From: an uncultured Aquincola sp.
Lineage (GTDB): Bacteria; Pseudomonadota; Gammaproteobacteria; Burkholderiales; Burkholderiaceae
DNA: 64,000 bases
NCBI GenBank assembly: GCA_937883885.1
Contig: CAKZXL010000139.1
Coordinates: 6,751-70,750 of the forward strand
Direction: 5' to 3'
The translations under genes and the position numbers were made by a program. Each line of letters starts with the position of its first letter. The stretch's first letter is position 1. Shown here piece by piece: positions 37,893 to 47,443 of the stretch. The notes beneath the pieces are model-generated. The model was not told the DNA's origin and did no database searches. It saw nothing but the letters and a program-made list of their open reading frames with translations.

Positions 37893-38687
37893 TCAAGCCA
37901 GCCAGCGTTTGCGCCGCCGGTAGTGCTTGATGTCCTTGAAGTCGCGGCCCTCGGCGCCGCCGAGGTAGGCCTCGCGGATGTCGGGGTTGTTGCGTAGCAC
38001 CTCGGCCTCGTCGTGCATCACAACGCGCCCGTTCTCGATCAGGTAGCCGTGAGAGACCACATCGAGCGCCGCGATGGCATTCTGCTCGACGAGCAGGATC
38101 GACATGCCCTCCTCGCGGTTGATGCGGCGCAGGATGTCGAAGATTTCGGCGACGATCACAGGGGCGAGGCCTAGGCTGGGCTCGTCGAGCATCAGCAGTT
38201 TGGGCTGCGTCATCAGCGCTCGTCCGATGGCCAGCATCTGCTGTTCACCGCCCGACAGGTAGCCCGATTTTGCGGTGCGGCGCTCATACAGGCGTGGAAA
38301 GTAGGCATAGACCCGGTCGCGGTTACGCAGCATGTCGGCTCGGCCTCCATGCACGGCGGAAGCTGCGATCAGGTTTTCCTCTGGCGTCAGATGTTCGAAG
38401 ACCCGACGGCCTTCGAGAACCTGCGCAATGCCCAACTTGACACGGTCTTGGGGCGCGAGTCGGCCGATGTCCTGACCCATGAACTGCACGTTGCCGCGCG
38501 TGACTTCGCCACGCTCGGACTTCAGTAGCCCGCTGATCGACTTGAGCGTGGTGCTCTTGCCGGCGCCATTGGCACCCAGCAGTGCCACCATGCCGCTCTG
38601 GGGCACCTCGATGGAGACACCCTTGATGGCCAGGAAGACGTGGTCGTAGATGACCTCGATGTTGTTGAGCGTCAGGGCGGTCGTCAT
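37893..38687 (-). CDS. livF: ABC transporter ATPase, LivF type
   Basis: A 264-residue ATPase. Walker A is GANGAGKST, signature LSGGEQQMLAIGRAL, Walker B LLMLDEPSLGLAP, and the switch His lies beyond EQNA. The C terminus carries an extra basic tail (IKHYRRRKRWLA). It powers the Liv-type uptake system encoded upstream on the same strand. ATG 38687 gives the standard start; 17 more residues are open upstream but are not typical. It is the last gene of the transporter operon. Confidence 0.92.
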   Translation of the reverse strand: MTTALTLNNIEVIYDHVFLAIKGVSIEVPQSGMVALLGANGAGKSTTLKSISGLLKSERGEVTRGNVQFMGQDIGRLAPQDRVKLGIAQVLEGRRVFEHLTPEENLIAASAVHGGRADMLRNRDRVYAYFPRLYERRTAKSGYLSGGEQQMLAIGRALMTQPKLLMLDEPSLGLAPVIVAEIFDILRRINREEGMSILLVEQNAIAALDVVSHGYLIENGRVVMHDEAEVLRNNPDIREAYLGGAEGRDFKDIKHYRRRKRWLA

Positions 38688-38718
38688 GGGAGGCTCGGTT
38701 CCAGCGTGGAATTTGCGG

Positions 38719-39969
38719 TCACTTGTTCGCCTTGGCAAAGTCCGCCGAGTTGGCCTTGATGAGCGTGCTCACCAGGCCGGTGTAGTCGGCGAACCATGGC
38801 GTCTGCGGCACCCACTTGGTGCCGTCCCACATGTCGATGCGCGTCTTGCCTCCACCGCCGTGGTCCTGCGGCGTCACGGTGATCGGCGCCATGAAGCCCT
38901 TGGCGTCGTGGTTCTTCAGGCGGTACATGCCCTGGCGAATCTTCTCCGGAGTGAGTGGCCATCCTTGAGTCTTGATCGCAAGGCGCACGCCCTCGAATGC
39001 CGACGAGTAGACTGCGAGGCCGGTGTTGTAGTAGGAGTCAGCGACGAGTTTTCTGTCGCCGTTGCCCTTGCCCTTGTCGTACAACTCGCGCAGGATGTCC
39101 TGCACCAGCGGATGTTCGGCGCCGCCGCTCACCACGGCAGACCGCTTCAGTCCCTTGGCGGCGGCGGCGCCAAAGTTGTTGATGTCGACTTCGTTGATCC
39201 AGTTGCCCGTCACCATGCGCTCGATGGGGATCCCGTTGCGCTGCATCTCGCGGAAGGAGATCGGATTCAGCGGCGAGAAGGACCACAGCACCACCCAGTC
39301 GGGTTGATATCGGCGGATCTGCGCGAATGCCGCGCTCTGGTCATTGCCCGGGACAGGAAACGGGACGGTCTGGAAGTCAAATCGTTCGAGGCGTTTGAGA
39401 GCCTCGAACACCGGGATCGGCTCGCGACCGAACGGGGTATCCAGGTAAAGGAACGCAATCTTCTTGCCGTCCAGGTTGCCGCCGGCCTGCTTCTTGAAGT
39501 AGCTGACGATGTTCGCGGCTTGGCCCCAGTATGTGGGCGCCAGCACGAACACATTCTTGAACACCTCGCCATCCACCGCATCGCCCCGGCCCACTAGAGG
39601 CTGCAGCAGGATGTTGCCGTCCTGCATGATGCGCGGCAGCACCGCGCGTGACACCGGCGTTGAGAAGAAGTCGAAGACCATCACGCCTTCGCGCTTGAGT
39701 CGTTCGTAGCAATCGATGCCGCGCTGGGGCTCGTTGCCGTGATCCTGAACCGTCACCTGGATCGGATGCCCTTCAAGCCCCCCTCGGAGGTTCATCAGGT
39801 CGGCAAAGTCCTTGGCGGCTTGAGCCACCTGCGGCACGGCTGCGACGTAGATCTTGGTGAGGTCGTAGCACAGGCCGAAGCGGACGGGATCGGCGGCTTG
39901 GGCCTGTGCGGTTGCCGTGGCGGTAACGAGTGCTACGGCGGCAATGGCTCGAATCAGGCTGGATCGCAT
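38719..39969 (-). CDS. Periplasmic substrate-binding protein of the Liv-type transporter (second copy)
   Basis: A 416-residue type I periplasmic binding protein. ATG 39969 opens a signal peptide (LIRAIAAVALVTATATAQAQ). The mature protein starts ADPVRFGLCYDLTK and has family motifs GNEPQRGIDCYERLKREGVM and PTYWGQAANIVSYFKKQAGG. It is clearly homologous over its full length to the product of the gene just upstream (40035-41279), so the pair arose by tandem duplication. The two probably bind related acids with different preference. Confidence 0.9.
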   Translation of the reverse strand: MRSSLIRAIAAVALVTATATAQAQAADPVRFGLCYDLTKIYVAAVPQVAQAAKDFADLMNLRGGLEGHPIQVTVQDHGNEPQRGIDCYERLKREGVMVFDFFSTPVSRAVLPRIMQDGNILLQPLVGRGDAVDGEVFKNVFVLAPTYWGQAANIVSYFKKQAGGNLDGKKIAFLYLDTPFGREPIPVFEALKRLERFDFQTVPFPVPGNDQSAAFAQIRRYQPDWVVLWSFSPLNPISFREMQRNGIPIERMVTGNWINEVDINNFGAAAAKGLKRSAVVSGGAEHPLVQDILRELYDKGKGNGDRKLVADSYYNTGLAVYSSAFEGVRLAIKTQGWPLTPEKIRQGMYRLKNHDAKGFMAPITVTPQDHGGGGKTRIDMWDGTKWVPQTPWFADYTGLVSTLIKANSADFAKANK

Positions 39970-40034
39970 GGCGCGTGCTCCGGTTGAGGGCGCCGCATCC
40001 GAGGTCATCCCGGTCGCGGCGCCGCTGTTTGTCG

Positions 40035-41279
40035 TTACTTGCCTGCGGACTTGGCAAACTCGCCAGAGTGCTGCTTGACGGTGCTCCAGACAAGGTCGGC
40101 GTATTCGGCGGACCAGTCGCTCTGCGGGACCCACTTGCTGCCGTCCCACATTTCGATTCGCGTCTTGCCGCCACCGCCATGGTCTTTGCCTGTGACGTTC
40201 AAGGCGGGCTGCAGTCCAGCGGCATCGAAATCGCGAATGCTCTCGAGCCCCTTGCGCATCTTCGCAGCGGTGAGTGGCGCCTTCTCGTTCTTCAGCGCGA
40301 GTCGAGCGCCTTCGAAGATGGTCGAGTACGTGGCCAGACCCAGCGCATAGTAGATGTCCGACACAAGCTTGCGGTCGCCATTCCCCTTTCCCTTGTCGTA
40401 GAGTTCTTGAAGGATTGTCTTGATGGTCGGGTGATCGGTGCCGCTGACCACAGGCGTTGCCCGCCGAATGCCCTTGGCTGCCTCCGCGCCGATACTGGCA
40501 ATGTCCACGTCGTTCAGCCAGTTGACGCTGACGATCCGTTCCAACGGAATGCCGTTTCGTTTTGCCTCTTTGGCAGCCACGACATGCATGGCCGAAAAGG
40601 CCCAGTGCACGATAAGGTCGGGTTGGAAGCGTCGGAGCTGTGACCACGCCGAAGACTGGTCGTTGCCAGGAAGCGGGTAGGGGAACAACTGAAGCTCGAA
40701 GCCCTCCCGCTTCTGCAACTCCTGCATCACCGGGATCGGCTCTTGGCCGAACGGGTAGTCGATGTACAGGAACGCGATCTTCTTGCCTTTGAGCGAGCCA
40801 CCCGATTGCTTCTTGTAGTGACCGACGATGTTTGCTGCCTGGCCCCAATAGGTCGGGCCCAGCGGGAACACCCAGTTGAATACCTCGCCGTCGACAGCAT
40901 CGCCCCGCCCAACCATGGCCTGGATCATGACCTCACCATCCTTCATGGCCCGCGGCAGAACGGCGCGGGAAACGGGTGTGGACAGCAGGTCGACCGTCAG
41001 CGCCTGGCCTTTCACGCGCTCGTAGCACTCGATGCCGCGTTGAGGCTCGTTGCCGTGGTCCTGCACGATGATCTCGACCGGGTTGCCTTCGATGCCGCCT
41101 CGCAGATTGGTCAGTGCCGCGTAGTCCTTAGCAGCCTGGGCAAACTGGGGTGTGACGAAGGTGTACGCCTTGGTGAGGTCGTAGCAGAGCGCGAAGCGGA
41201 TCGGCTCGGCCGCGAAGGATGCCTGCGCCCCAAGGGCGAGCGCGGTGGCGCCGAGCAACCGTCTGAATCTTTGGATCAC
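40035..41279 (-). CDS. Periplasmic substrate-binding protein of the Liv-type transporter (first copy)
   Basis: A 414-residue precursor. GTG 41279 follows GAGGAG by about eight bases and opens a signal peptide (IQRFRRLLGATALALGAQAS). Mature part AEPIRFALCYDLTKAY, with GNEPQRGIECYERVKG and PTYWGQAANIVGHYKKQSGG, mirrors the downstream paralogue. Members of this group bind amino acids, amides or aromatic and alicyclic acids. The start of the open frame at 42539 is not used: it would overlap livM. Confidence 0.9.
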   Translation of the reverse strand: MIQRFRRLLGATALALGAQASFAAEPIRFALCYDLTKAYTFVTPQFAQAAKDYAALTNLRGGIEGNPVEIIVQDHGNEPQRGIECYERVKGQALTVDLLSTPVSRAVLPRAMKDGEVMIQAMVGRGDAVDGEVFNWVFPLGPTYWGQAANIVGHYKKQSGGSLKGKKIAFLYIDYPFGQEPIPVMQELQKREGFELQLFPYPLPGNDQSSAWSQLRRFQPDLIVHWAFSAMHVVAAKEAKRNGIPLERIVSVNWLNDVDIASIGAEAAKGIRRATPVVSGTDHPTIKTILQELYDKGKGNGDRKLVSDIYYALGLATYSTIFEGARLALKNEKAPLTAAKMRKGLESIRDFDAAGLQPALNVTGKDHGGGGKTRIEMWDGSKWVPQSDWSAEYADLVWSTVKQHSGEFAKSAGK

Positions 41280-41329
41280 GGTGACACTCCTCGTCGGGTA
41301 GGTTGGCTGGAAACGGAAGGAGGCTAGAT

Positions 41330-42403
41330 TCACCTTCTGGCGTAGCCAAAGGGCCAGAAGATGAAGTAGTTGCGCAGGTTGCTGTAGATCTTGGCCAAGC
41401 CAAGCGGTTCGAAGAGGAGAAACCCGATGATCAACACGCCGTACAAGAAAGCCGGAATGTGTGCCAGCAATTCGATACCAATCTTCAGGTCGGCGGCCTG
41501 GGCAGCGGCGAAGATCAGGTTGGCCACGACGCCCGGCAGCAGAAGGATGAACGCCACGCCGAAGTAGCAGCCGATCACGCTGCCGAGCCCGCCCACGATC
41601 ACCATCGCCAGCACCTGGATCGATACGTTCACGGCGAACTGCTCGGGCGTGACCGCGCGGTAGAAGGTGAAAATGAGGATGGCCCCGGTGACGCCGCCGA
41701 TGAACGAAGACATCGCGAAGGCGACCAGCTTGTAGTAGAAGCTGTTGACGCCGATCACGGCAGCGGCGAAGTCTTTCTCGCGTACGGCCACCAGGGCGCG
41801 GCCCAGGCCCGACCGGCGCAGGTTGAGCATGAACACCGTGACCAGGATGCACCAAACCAGCGCCACGTAATAGAGTCCGGCATCCGAGGTGATCTCGACG
41901 CCCAGCAAGCGCATCGGTGGCGCCTGGATCGTGGCCTGGGTGCCACCGCTGACTGCGGGCACCTTGTTGATCACCCAGTCCATCACGAACTGCAATGCCA
42001 GTGTGCTGAGCGCTAGATAAAGGCCGCGCACGCGCAGCGCCGTGATCGCGAACGCACTGCCGATGAGCGTGGACATCGCGCCGGCGAGGAGCAGCGCGAT
42101 CTCGAACGGCACGCGGTGCAGCGTCGCGTGCACCGCCGTGTAGGCGCCGATGCCCATGATCGCGGCGTACCCGAAGTGAAACTGTCCGGCCCAGCCGAGG
42201 ATCAGGTTCAGCCCCAGCGCGGCGGCTGTCCAGATGAGCCACGGCAGCATGTAGCTCTTCATGTACAACGGGCTCAGCAGCGCCGGCGCCGCCAGCGCCA
42301 GCGCGACCAGTACGCCAATCTGCCAACGATCGAATGGAATGGGGAACAGCTGCCTGTCCCCGCGGTAGGTGCTGTGGTGAATTCCAGCCTGTCGAAAGAA
42401 CAT
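41330..42403 (-). CDS. livM: ABC transporter permease, LivM type
   Basis: A 357-residue inner-membrane protein with about nine or ten helices. The family segment GLNLILGWAGQFHFGYAAIMGIGAY is followed by the EAA-like loop around LRRSGLGRALVAVREKDFAA and a C terminus LFEPLGLAKIYSNLRNYF. It pairs with LivH to form the membrane channel. It lies five bases downstream of livH. Confidence 0.9.
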   Translation of the reverse strand: MFFRQAGIHHSTYRGDRQLFPIPFDRWQIGVLVALALAAPALLSPLYMKSYMLPWLIWTAAALGLNLILGWAGQFHFGYAAIMGIGAYTAVHATLHRVPFEIALLLAGAMSTLIGSAFAITALRVRGLYLALSTLALQFVMDWVINKVPAVSGGTQATIQAPPMRLLGVEITSDAGLYYVALVWCILVTVFMLNLRRSGLGRALVAVREKDFAAAVIGVNSFYYKLVAFAMSSFIGGVTGAILIFTFYRAVTPEQFAVNVSIQVLAMVIVGGLGSVIGCYFGVAFILLLPGVVANLIFAAAQAADLKIGIELLAHIPAFLYGVLIIGFLLFEPLGLAKIYSNLRNYFIFWPFGYARR

Positions 42404-42408
42404 GGTGA

Positions 42409-43296
42409 TCAGATCCTTTGAATGTCTTCGCGACCAAACAGGCCGTGCGGGCGGACCAGAATGGTGAACACCAAGGTACCGGCCACGACGAGTTCTCGGC
42501 TGCCACCGCCGACGATCGGATCGAGATAGCCCGATGCAACGCTCTGGAACATGCCCAGAAGCAGCCCCGCGAGGATGGCGCCGCCGATGCTGTCCAGTCC
42601 CCCCAGCACGGCCACCGTGATGCCCATCAGCAGCAGCAGCGAGAGCGACTGATCAACCCCCTGGATCGAACCCCAAAGAGCGCCGGCCAGGGTGGCCACC
42701 ACCGCGGACATCGCCCAAGACAGTGCCACTCCGCGCTCCACCGAGATGCCCACCGACCACGAGGCGGTGTAGTCGTCGGAGATGGCGCGCAGCACGATGC
42801 CCACGCGTGTGCGGAAGAAGAGAACGAAGAACCCGAACAGCGACAGCGCAATCACACCGCCTGCGACGTAGCTGCGGTTGACGAGTACCGGCCCGATGAA
42901 CAGGGGGTCGGCCGAGATCGGCAGCGGCAACACACGGTTGGTGCCGCCCCAGGCCACCAGCGCGCTGGCGCGCACGAAAATGTCCAGCGCCAGCGTCATC
43001 ATCAGGATCATGATCAGCGGGCGGCCTGCGAGACGGCGCAGCGCCACGCGCTCGATGCCCATGCCGATGCCGAACATCACCACCATGCCCGCGGCAAGCG
43101 CCGCCCAGATGGGCAGCTTCATCGTCTCGAACAACGCCAGCACCACGTAAGCGCCCAACATCGCCAGCGCGCCCTGCGCCAGGTTGGGCACCGACGAGGA
43201 CTTGTAGATCAGTACGATCCCCAGCGCTACCAGCGAGTACATCAGCCCGGACAGGGCGCCGTTGATTGCCAGCTCGAAGAAGAACGGCCAATCCAT
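42409..43296 (-). CDS. livH: ABC transporter permease, LivH type
   Basis: A 295-residue membrane protein with about eight helices. Family motifs are NGALSGLMYSLVALGIVLIY near the N terminus, NLAQGALAMLGAYV, the EAA-like region RTRVGIVLRAISDDYTASWS, and GGLDSIGGAILAGLLLGMFQ. It forms the translocation pore with LivM. The start is two bases after the acyl-CoA synthetase stop, so the two are tightly coupled. Confidence 0.9.
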   Translation of the reverse strand: MDWPFFFELAINGALSGLMYSLVALGIVLIYKSSSVPNLAQGALAMLGAYVVLALFETMKLPIWAALAAGMVVMFGIGMGIERVALRRLAGRPLIMILMMTLALDIFVRASALVAWGGTNRVLPLPISADPLFIGPVLVNRSYVAGGVIALSLFGFFVLFFRTRVGIVLRAISDDYTASWSVGISVERGVALSWAMSAVVATLAGALWGSIQGVDQSLSLLLLMGITVAVLGGLDSIGGAILAGLLLGMFQSVASGYLDPIVGGGSRELVVAGTLVFTILVRPHGLFGREDIQRI

Positions 43297-43298
43297 GA

Positions 43299-45251
43299 TC
43301 AGAGATCCTCCAGCGCGAGTTCACGCTCGATGACACCGGTCTCCCCGGTGTCGTAGGTGATCTGCGCCTTCATCCGCACCGAGCGCGTATCCGAGTACAG
43401 GGCCTGGATGACGGCGGCGTAGTGCTCATCGATCACGTTGCGTCGCAGCTTGCGGGTGCGCGTGATCTCACCGTCGTCGGCGTCGAACTCCTTGTGCAGG
43501 TTGACGAAGCGCCTAATGCGCAGTGCTTCGGGGAGGGCTCCGTTGACGTGCCGGATCACGCCGGCCACCAGGTCGTAGACCTCTCGCTTTTGCGACAGGT
43601 CGGCATAGGAGATGTAGGGGATGCCTCGGACCTCGGCCCAATGCCCGACGGCCTCGCTGTCGATGCAGACCATCGCGCACAGGTGGTCCCGCCCGGCGCC
43701 GAGCACGGCCACGTCGCGAACGTAGGGGCTGAACTTGATGCGGTTCTCGATGTAGCCCGGGATGTATCGCTCGCCCCGGGCCGTGTGGACGACCTCTGAC
43801 ACACGGCCCAGCACCACCAGATGCCCGTCCGGTTCGACGTAGCCGGCGTCACCCGTGTGGAGCCAGCCGTCGACCAGCGTCTTGCGTGTCGCCTCCTCGT
43901 TCTGGAAGTAGCCGTTGAAGATGCTACCGGAGCGCAGCAGAATTTCTCCATCGTCGGCGATGCGGCAGTCGACACCCGGCAGCGGCCGGCCCACCGTGTG
44001 CAGCCGCACCTCGTCGGCAGCCTGCACTGAATTGAAGGCGCTGCTTTCGGTCTGGCCGTAGAGTTGACGCAGGTTGATGCCCAGCGCGCGGTAGAAGAGG
44101 AAAGTGTCCTCGCCCATCGCCTCGCCGCCGGTTAGAGCCACCCGCATGCGGCTCAGGCCAAGCTGGTCCTTCACAGGGCCGAACACCATCCATTCGCCCA
44201 GCCGCAGCATGACCCGCTGTGCCGCCGACGGCGCTTTGCCCTCAAGCTTCAGGCGTTCGGCGGCGACGCCGCGGTTGATGAAATGATCGAAGATCCGCTT
44301 CTTCAGCGGCGTCGAATCCTCCATGCGCACGCGAATTGTCGTGAGCATGTTGTCCCAGCTGCGCGGCGCAGCGAGGTATAGCGTGGGGGCGATCTCGCGC
44401 AGGTTGCGGAGTACCGTTTCCGAGCGCTCGGGGATGTTGATGGTGAAGCGCAGCGCCACGCCGGCCGCCATGGATACGGCAAAGTCGCCGATCCAGGCCA
44501 TCGGCAGGTAGGCGAGGATCTTTTCGTCGAAGCCGAAAACTTGGCCCTTGGCCGCGTTGCTGACACCTGCGAGGACGTTGCGCTGCTGCAGCACCACGCC
44601 CTTTGGCTTGCCGGTGGTGCCGGACGAGTGCACCAACACCGCCGGCCCGTCGGGCCGCGAGCGCTGGATGATGTCGTCGCGCAGGGCGGGCTGATCTCGC
44701 AGCCGTGCGGCGCCTGCGTCGCGCAGGCTTTCCCAGCCAACCAGGCCCGCGACCCGGTAGTTGTTCAAGCCACGCGGGTCGTCGTACACGACGTGTGCCA
44801 GGCCCGGTGCCGTCTCGCGCAACTCGAGCACCTTGTCGACCTGTTCCTGGTCCTCGGCGAGTGCAAACCGTGCCCTTGCCTCGCTGGCAAAGTGCAGTAC
44901 CTCGGCGGGCGTGGCGTCGGGGTACACCGGCATCGCATAGCCGCCGAGTGCACCTACAGCCAGCATGCCCATGTACAGCCGAGCCCGGTTGTCGCCCAGG
45001 ACCAGCAGCGAATCGCCGGGGGCGAAACCCATCTGCTCCAGGCCCGCGGCCACGGCGAGCACCTCGTCAAGCACCTCGGCCCAGGTGAACTCCTGCCAGA
45101 TGCCCAGCGCCTTCTCGCGCATCGCTACGCGGGCCCCTTGAGTGCGGGCGTTGAGCGCCAGCAGCCGAGTCAGCGTCGTTTCGGGGTTCAGATCCCAGCC
45201 GCCACCGGAAGAGACCGGGGACGCCGTCAGCGCGTGGTCTTCACGCTGCAT
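43299..45251 (-). CDS. Long-chain-type acyl-CoA synthetase (AMP-forming) inside the transporter operon
   Basis: A 650-residue adenylate-forming enzyme. P-loop VLVHSSGTTGKPKG, A5-like LYGQTESSA, and hinge region DGWLHTGDAGYVEPDGHLVV with GRVSEVV. The FadD15-type length and the C-terminal TRKLRRN place it with long-chain fatty acyl-CoA ligases. It activates a carboxylic acid to its CoA ester. Its position between livG and livH, with an 11-bp overlap to livG, suggests that uptake and activation are coupled, so the transported compound is probably a free carboxylic acid. Confidence 0.9.
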   Translation of the reverse strand: MQREDHALTASPVSSGGGWDLNPETTLTRLLALNARTQGARVAMREKALGIWQEFTWAEVLDEVLAVAAGLEQMGFAPGDSLLVLGDNRARLYMGMLAVGALGGYAMPVYPDATPAEVLHFASEARARFALAEDQEQVDKVLELRETAPGLAHVVYDDPRGLNNYRVAGLVGWESLRDAGAARLRDQPALRDDIIQRSRPDGPAVLVHSSGTTGKPKGVVLQQRNVLAGVSNAAKGQVFGFDEKILAYLPMAWIGDFAVSMAAGVALRFTINIPERSETVLRNLREIAPTLYLAAPRSWDNMLTTIRVRMEDSTPLKKRIFDHFINRGVAAERLKLEGKAPSAAQRVMLRLGEWMVFGPVKDQLGLSRMRVALTGGEAMGEDTFLFYRALGINLRQLYGQTESSAFNSVQAADEVRLHTVGRPLPGVDCRIADDGEILLRSGSIFNGYFQNEEATRKTLVDGWLHTGDAGYVEPDGHLVVLGRVSEVVHTARGERYIPGYIENRIKFSPYVRDVAVLGAGRDHLCAMVCIDSEAVGHWAEVRGIPYISYADLSQKREVYDLVAGVIRHVNGALPEALRIRRFVNLHKEFDADDGEITRTRKLRRNVIDEHYAAVIQALYSDTRSVRMKAQITYDTGETGVIERELALEDL

Positions 45252-46041
45252 GCTGCTGGCCCTTTCCGAGGTAGGCCTCGACCACGCGCGGGTTGGCCAC
45301 CACTTCGCGGGGCAATCCCGTTCCGATGACCTCGCCGTAGTTGAGCGCCATGATGCGGTCGCAGATGCCGGTCACGATGTCCATGTGGTGCTCGATCAGC
45401 AATACGGTAATGCCGCGCTCGTCGCGCGCGTCGAGCACGAAGCGCGCCATGTACTCCTTCTCCTCCTGGTTCATTCCGGCCATCGGCTCGTCGAGGATGA
45501 GGAAGCTGGGTTCGGCGACCAGCGCGCGCGCCAGCTCGACGCGCTTCTTCAAGCCGATGGGCAGCGACTCGACCGGCTCGTCGCGCACGCCCTGCAACTG
45601 AAGGAACTCGATGATCTCCTCACAGACGCGGCGGTGGGCAATCTCCTCGGGCTGGCCCAGCCACCAGTACAAGGCGGTCTTGGCCACGCTGGGCCTGAGG
45701 TGCACGTGGCGCCCGAGCATGATGTTGTCCAGCACGGACATGCCGTTGAACAGCGCCAGGTTCTGGAATGTTCGTGCGAGACGCCGCTTGGCCACGAGGT
45801 AGGGCTTCATGCCGGTGATGTCGGCACCGTCGAGCAGAATGCGTCCCTTCTGCGGCGGGTAGAAGCCGGTGATGGCGTTGACCAGCGTGGTCTTGCCACT
45901 GCCGTTGGGGCCAACGAGTCCGAAGATCTCGCCGCGGTCGATGCGCAGGTCCACGCCAGTCACGGCCACCAAACCGCCGAACCGCCGTTCCAGTCCGTGG
46001 CACTCGAGCAGCGCAGTGGCCGATGCAAACGAGGCGCTCAT
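45241..46041 (-). CDS. livG: ABC transporter ATPase, LivG type
   Basis: A 266-residue ATPase. Walker A is GPNGSGKTT, Walker B FLILDEPMAGM, and the switch His is in IEHHMDIV. The signature motif is unusual, LPIGLKKRVELARAL, where most Liv ATPases have LSYGQ. It is the first gene of the operon livG-acyl-CoA synthetase-livH-livM-two binding proteins-livF. Operator candidates lie in the 244 bp upstream. Confidence 0.9.
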   Translation of the reverse strand: MSASFASATALLECHGLERRFGGLVAVTGVDLRIDRGEIFGLVGPNGSGKTTLVNAITGFYPPQKGRILLDGADITGMKPYLVAKRRLARTFQNLALFNGMSVLDNIMLGRHVHLRPSVAKTALYWWLGQPEEIAHRRVCEEIIEFLQLQGVRDEPVESLPIGLKKRVELARALVAEPSFLILDEPMAGMNQEEKEYMARFVLDARDERGITVLLIEHHMDIVTGICDRIMALNYGEVIGTGLPREVVANPRVVEAYLGKGQQHAA

Positions 46042-46192
46042 GCGGGCACTCCGAGGTTCGAGAAACTACCTAACGTAAGGGCCATCGAGGCTTCAACTTT
46101 CTACTATGACGATACGGACAGCGGGAAACGATGAATTCCGGGCGCCACAAACCCGGCCCTACCTTGGCGAGGCTGAGTTGTACGAGCGCAAT

Positions 46193-46206
46193 CTAACAAA
46201 CGTTAG
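46193..46206 (-). promoter_or_regulatory. TetR-type operator candidate, site 4 (transporter operon)
   Basis: CTAACAAACGTTAG; on the minus strand the core reads AACGTTTGTTAG (46204-46193), identical to site 3. It lies about 150 bp upstream of livG. A weaker similar stretch, CTACCTAACGTAAGG, lies nearer the gene at 46066-46080. Confidence 0.65.
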
Positions 46207-46285
46207 CCCAAATCGCATCAGCACTTCCCCGGGTAGAGCGCAAGGGTGTGCTGCCTCATCACTCCCCGCTGCGGCACCGCAGGCG

Positions 46286-47443
46286 TCAGAGCCCGAGCCC
46301 GCGGGCGATGATGTCGCGCTGCACCTCCATTGCGCCACCGCCGATCTCGAACAACTTGGCGTCCTGGAAGTGCATCGGCAACCCGGAGTCCACCGTGTAG
46401 CCGTAGCCGCCCAGCAGTTGCAGCCCTGTGTACGCACAATGCATGTAGCACTCGGCGCCTGCCACCTTGGCGAAGGAGGCCTCGTTGTGGCAGCTCCCCG
46501 TTCGATCGAGCACGCTGGCACCACGATAGACGAGCAGCCGTGCTGCCTCCACGCGCAGCTGCATGTCGACGATCTTGTGGCGCACCGACTGCAGCTTGGA
46601 TAGCGGCTTGCCGAACTGCTCGCGCTGTTTCACGTAGGCGACCACCTCGTCGATGATCGCCTGTGAGGCGCCGACGCCGATTGCGCCGTGGTAGAGGCGT
46701 TCGTTGTCCAGACCACCCAGCACGCATTGCCAACCCTTGTGTTCCTCCCCGATCAGCGCGTCCGGCGGCAGGACAAGATTGCGCAGATGCATGGAAAATG
46801 TGGGCACAGGACCGAGGCCCATCGTCTCGATGCGGGTGAGCTCAATCGAGGGGTTGCGTCCCGGATCCTGAACCAGGAAGGTGGAGATGCCTTCCTGTTT
46901 GGCCACCTTTGGGTTGGTGCGCGCAGCCAGGATCAGAAATCCCGCCGACTTCGCCTGCGAACAGTACAGCTTCTCGCCATTGATGACCCAGCAGCCGTCG
47001 GGGCGCCGAACGGCCGTGGTGCGTAGCGAGGCCGCGTCGCTGCCAGAGCCGGGCTCCGTCAGGCCCAGCGCCATGAAGACTTCGCCCCGCATGACGCGAG
47101 GCAGCACGAGGTCCTTCTGCTCTGGGCTTCCGAACTTGGCCACCAGGGGCGCCAGGATGACTGCGGCGCGCCCCCACGCCGTCGTGACGGCGGCCGAGGC
47201 GCGCGCGAACTGCTCCACGAAAGCCAGCATGCCCATCGGATCGGGCCTCTCGAGGCCGCTGTAAGCCTCGGGCAGCAGGAACCCGTAGTAACCCAAGGCC
47301 CCCAACTTCTCGAACAGTTCCTGCGGCGGTTCGACCTTGTCGCGCACCCACTGAAGGACCTTTCGACGCGGCATCTCCTTCTCGACGAATCGGCGCGTCG
47401 TTTCGGCGATCGCGCTCTGTTCGGGGCTGAACTCGAAATCCAT
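46286..47443 (-). CDS. Acyl-CoA dehydrogenase
   Basis: A 385-residue flavoenzyme. FAD and substrate segments include FMALGLTEPGSGSDAASLRT and WVINGEKLYCSQAKSAG. The C terminus has QLLGGYGYTVDSGLPMHFQDAKLFEIGGG. Where medium/short-chain dehydrogenases have the catalytic Glu (YEGT), this protein has Gly (IGGGAMEV), so the base may come from another helix, as in isovaleryl-type enzymes. It should make a 2,3-double bond in an acyl-CoA and pass electrons to ETF. ATG 47443 has AGAGA upstream. It stands alone between two operator regions. Confidence 0.88.
   Translation of the reverse strand: MDFEFSPEQSAIAETTRRFVEKEMPRRKVLQWVRDKVEPPQELFEKLGALGYYGFLLPEAYSGLERPDPMGMLAFVEQFARASAAVTTAWGRAAVILAPLVAKFGSPEQKDLVLPRVMRGEVFMALGLTEPGSGSDAASLRTTAVRRPDGCWVINGEKLYCSQAKSAGFLILAARTNPKVAKQEGISTFLVQDPGRNPSIELTRIETMGLGPVPTFSMHLRNLVLPPDALIGEEHKGWQCVLGGLDNERLYHGAIGVGASQAIIDEVVAYVKQREQFGKPLSKLQSVRHKIVDMQLRVEAARLLVYRGASVLDRTGSCHNEASFAKVAGAECYMHCAYTGLQLLGGYGYTVDSGLPMHFQDAKLFEIGGGAMEVQRDIIARGLGL

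Noticed and set aside
40035..42539. 834-codon frame suggesting a fused permease-binding protein
   Set aside because: The upstream half is out of frame with the real livM gene; the binding protein starts at GTG 41279 with a ribosome-binding site and signal peptide.
46066..46080. CTACCTAACGTAAGG as an extra operator
   Set aside because: Only the left half fits the core; counted as a weak half site, not as one of the seven.
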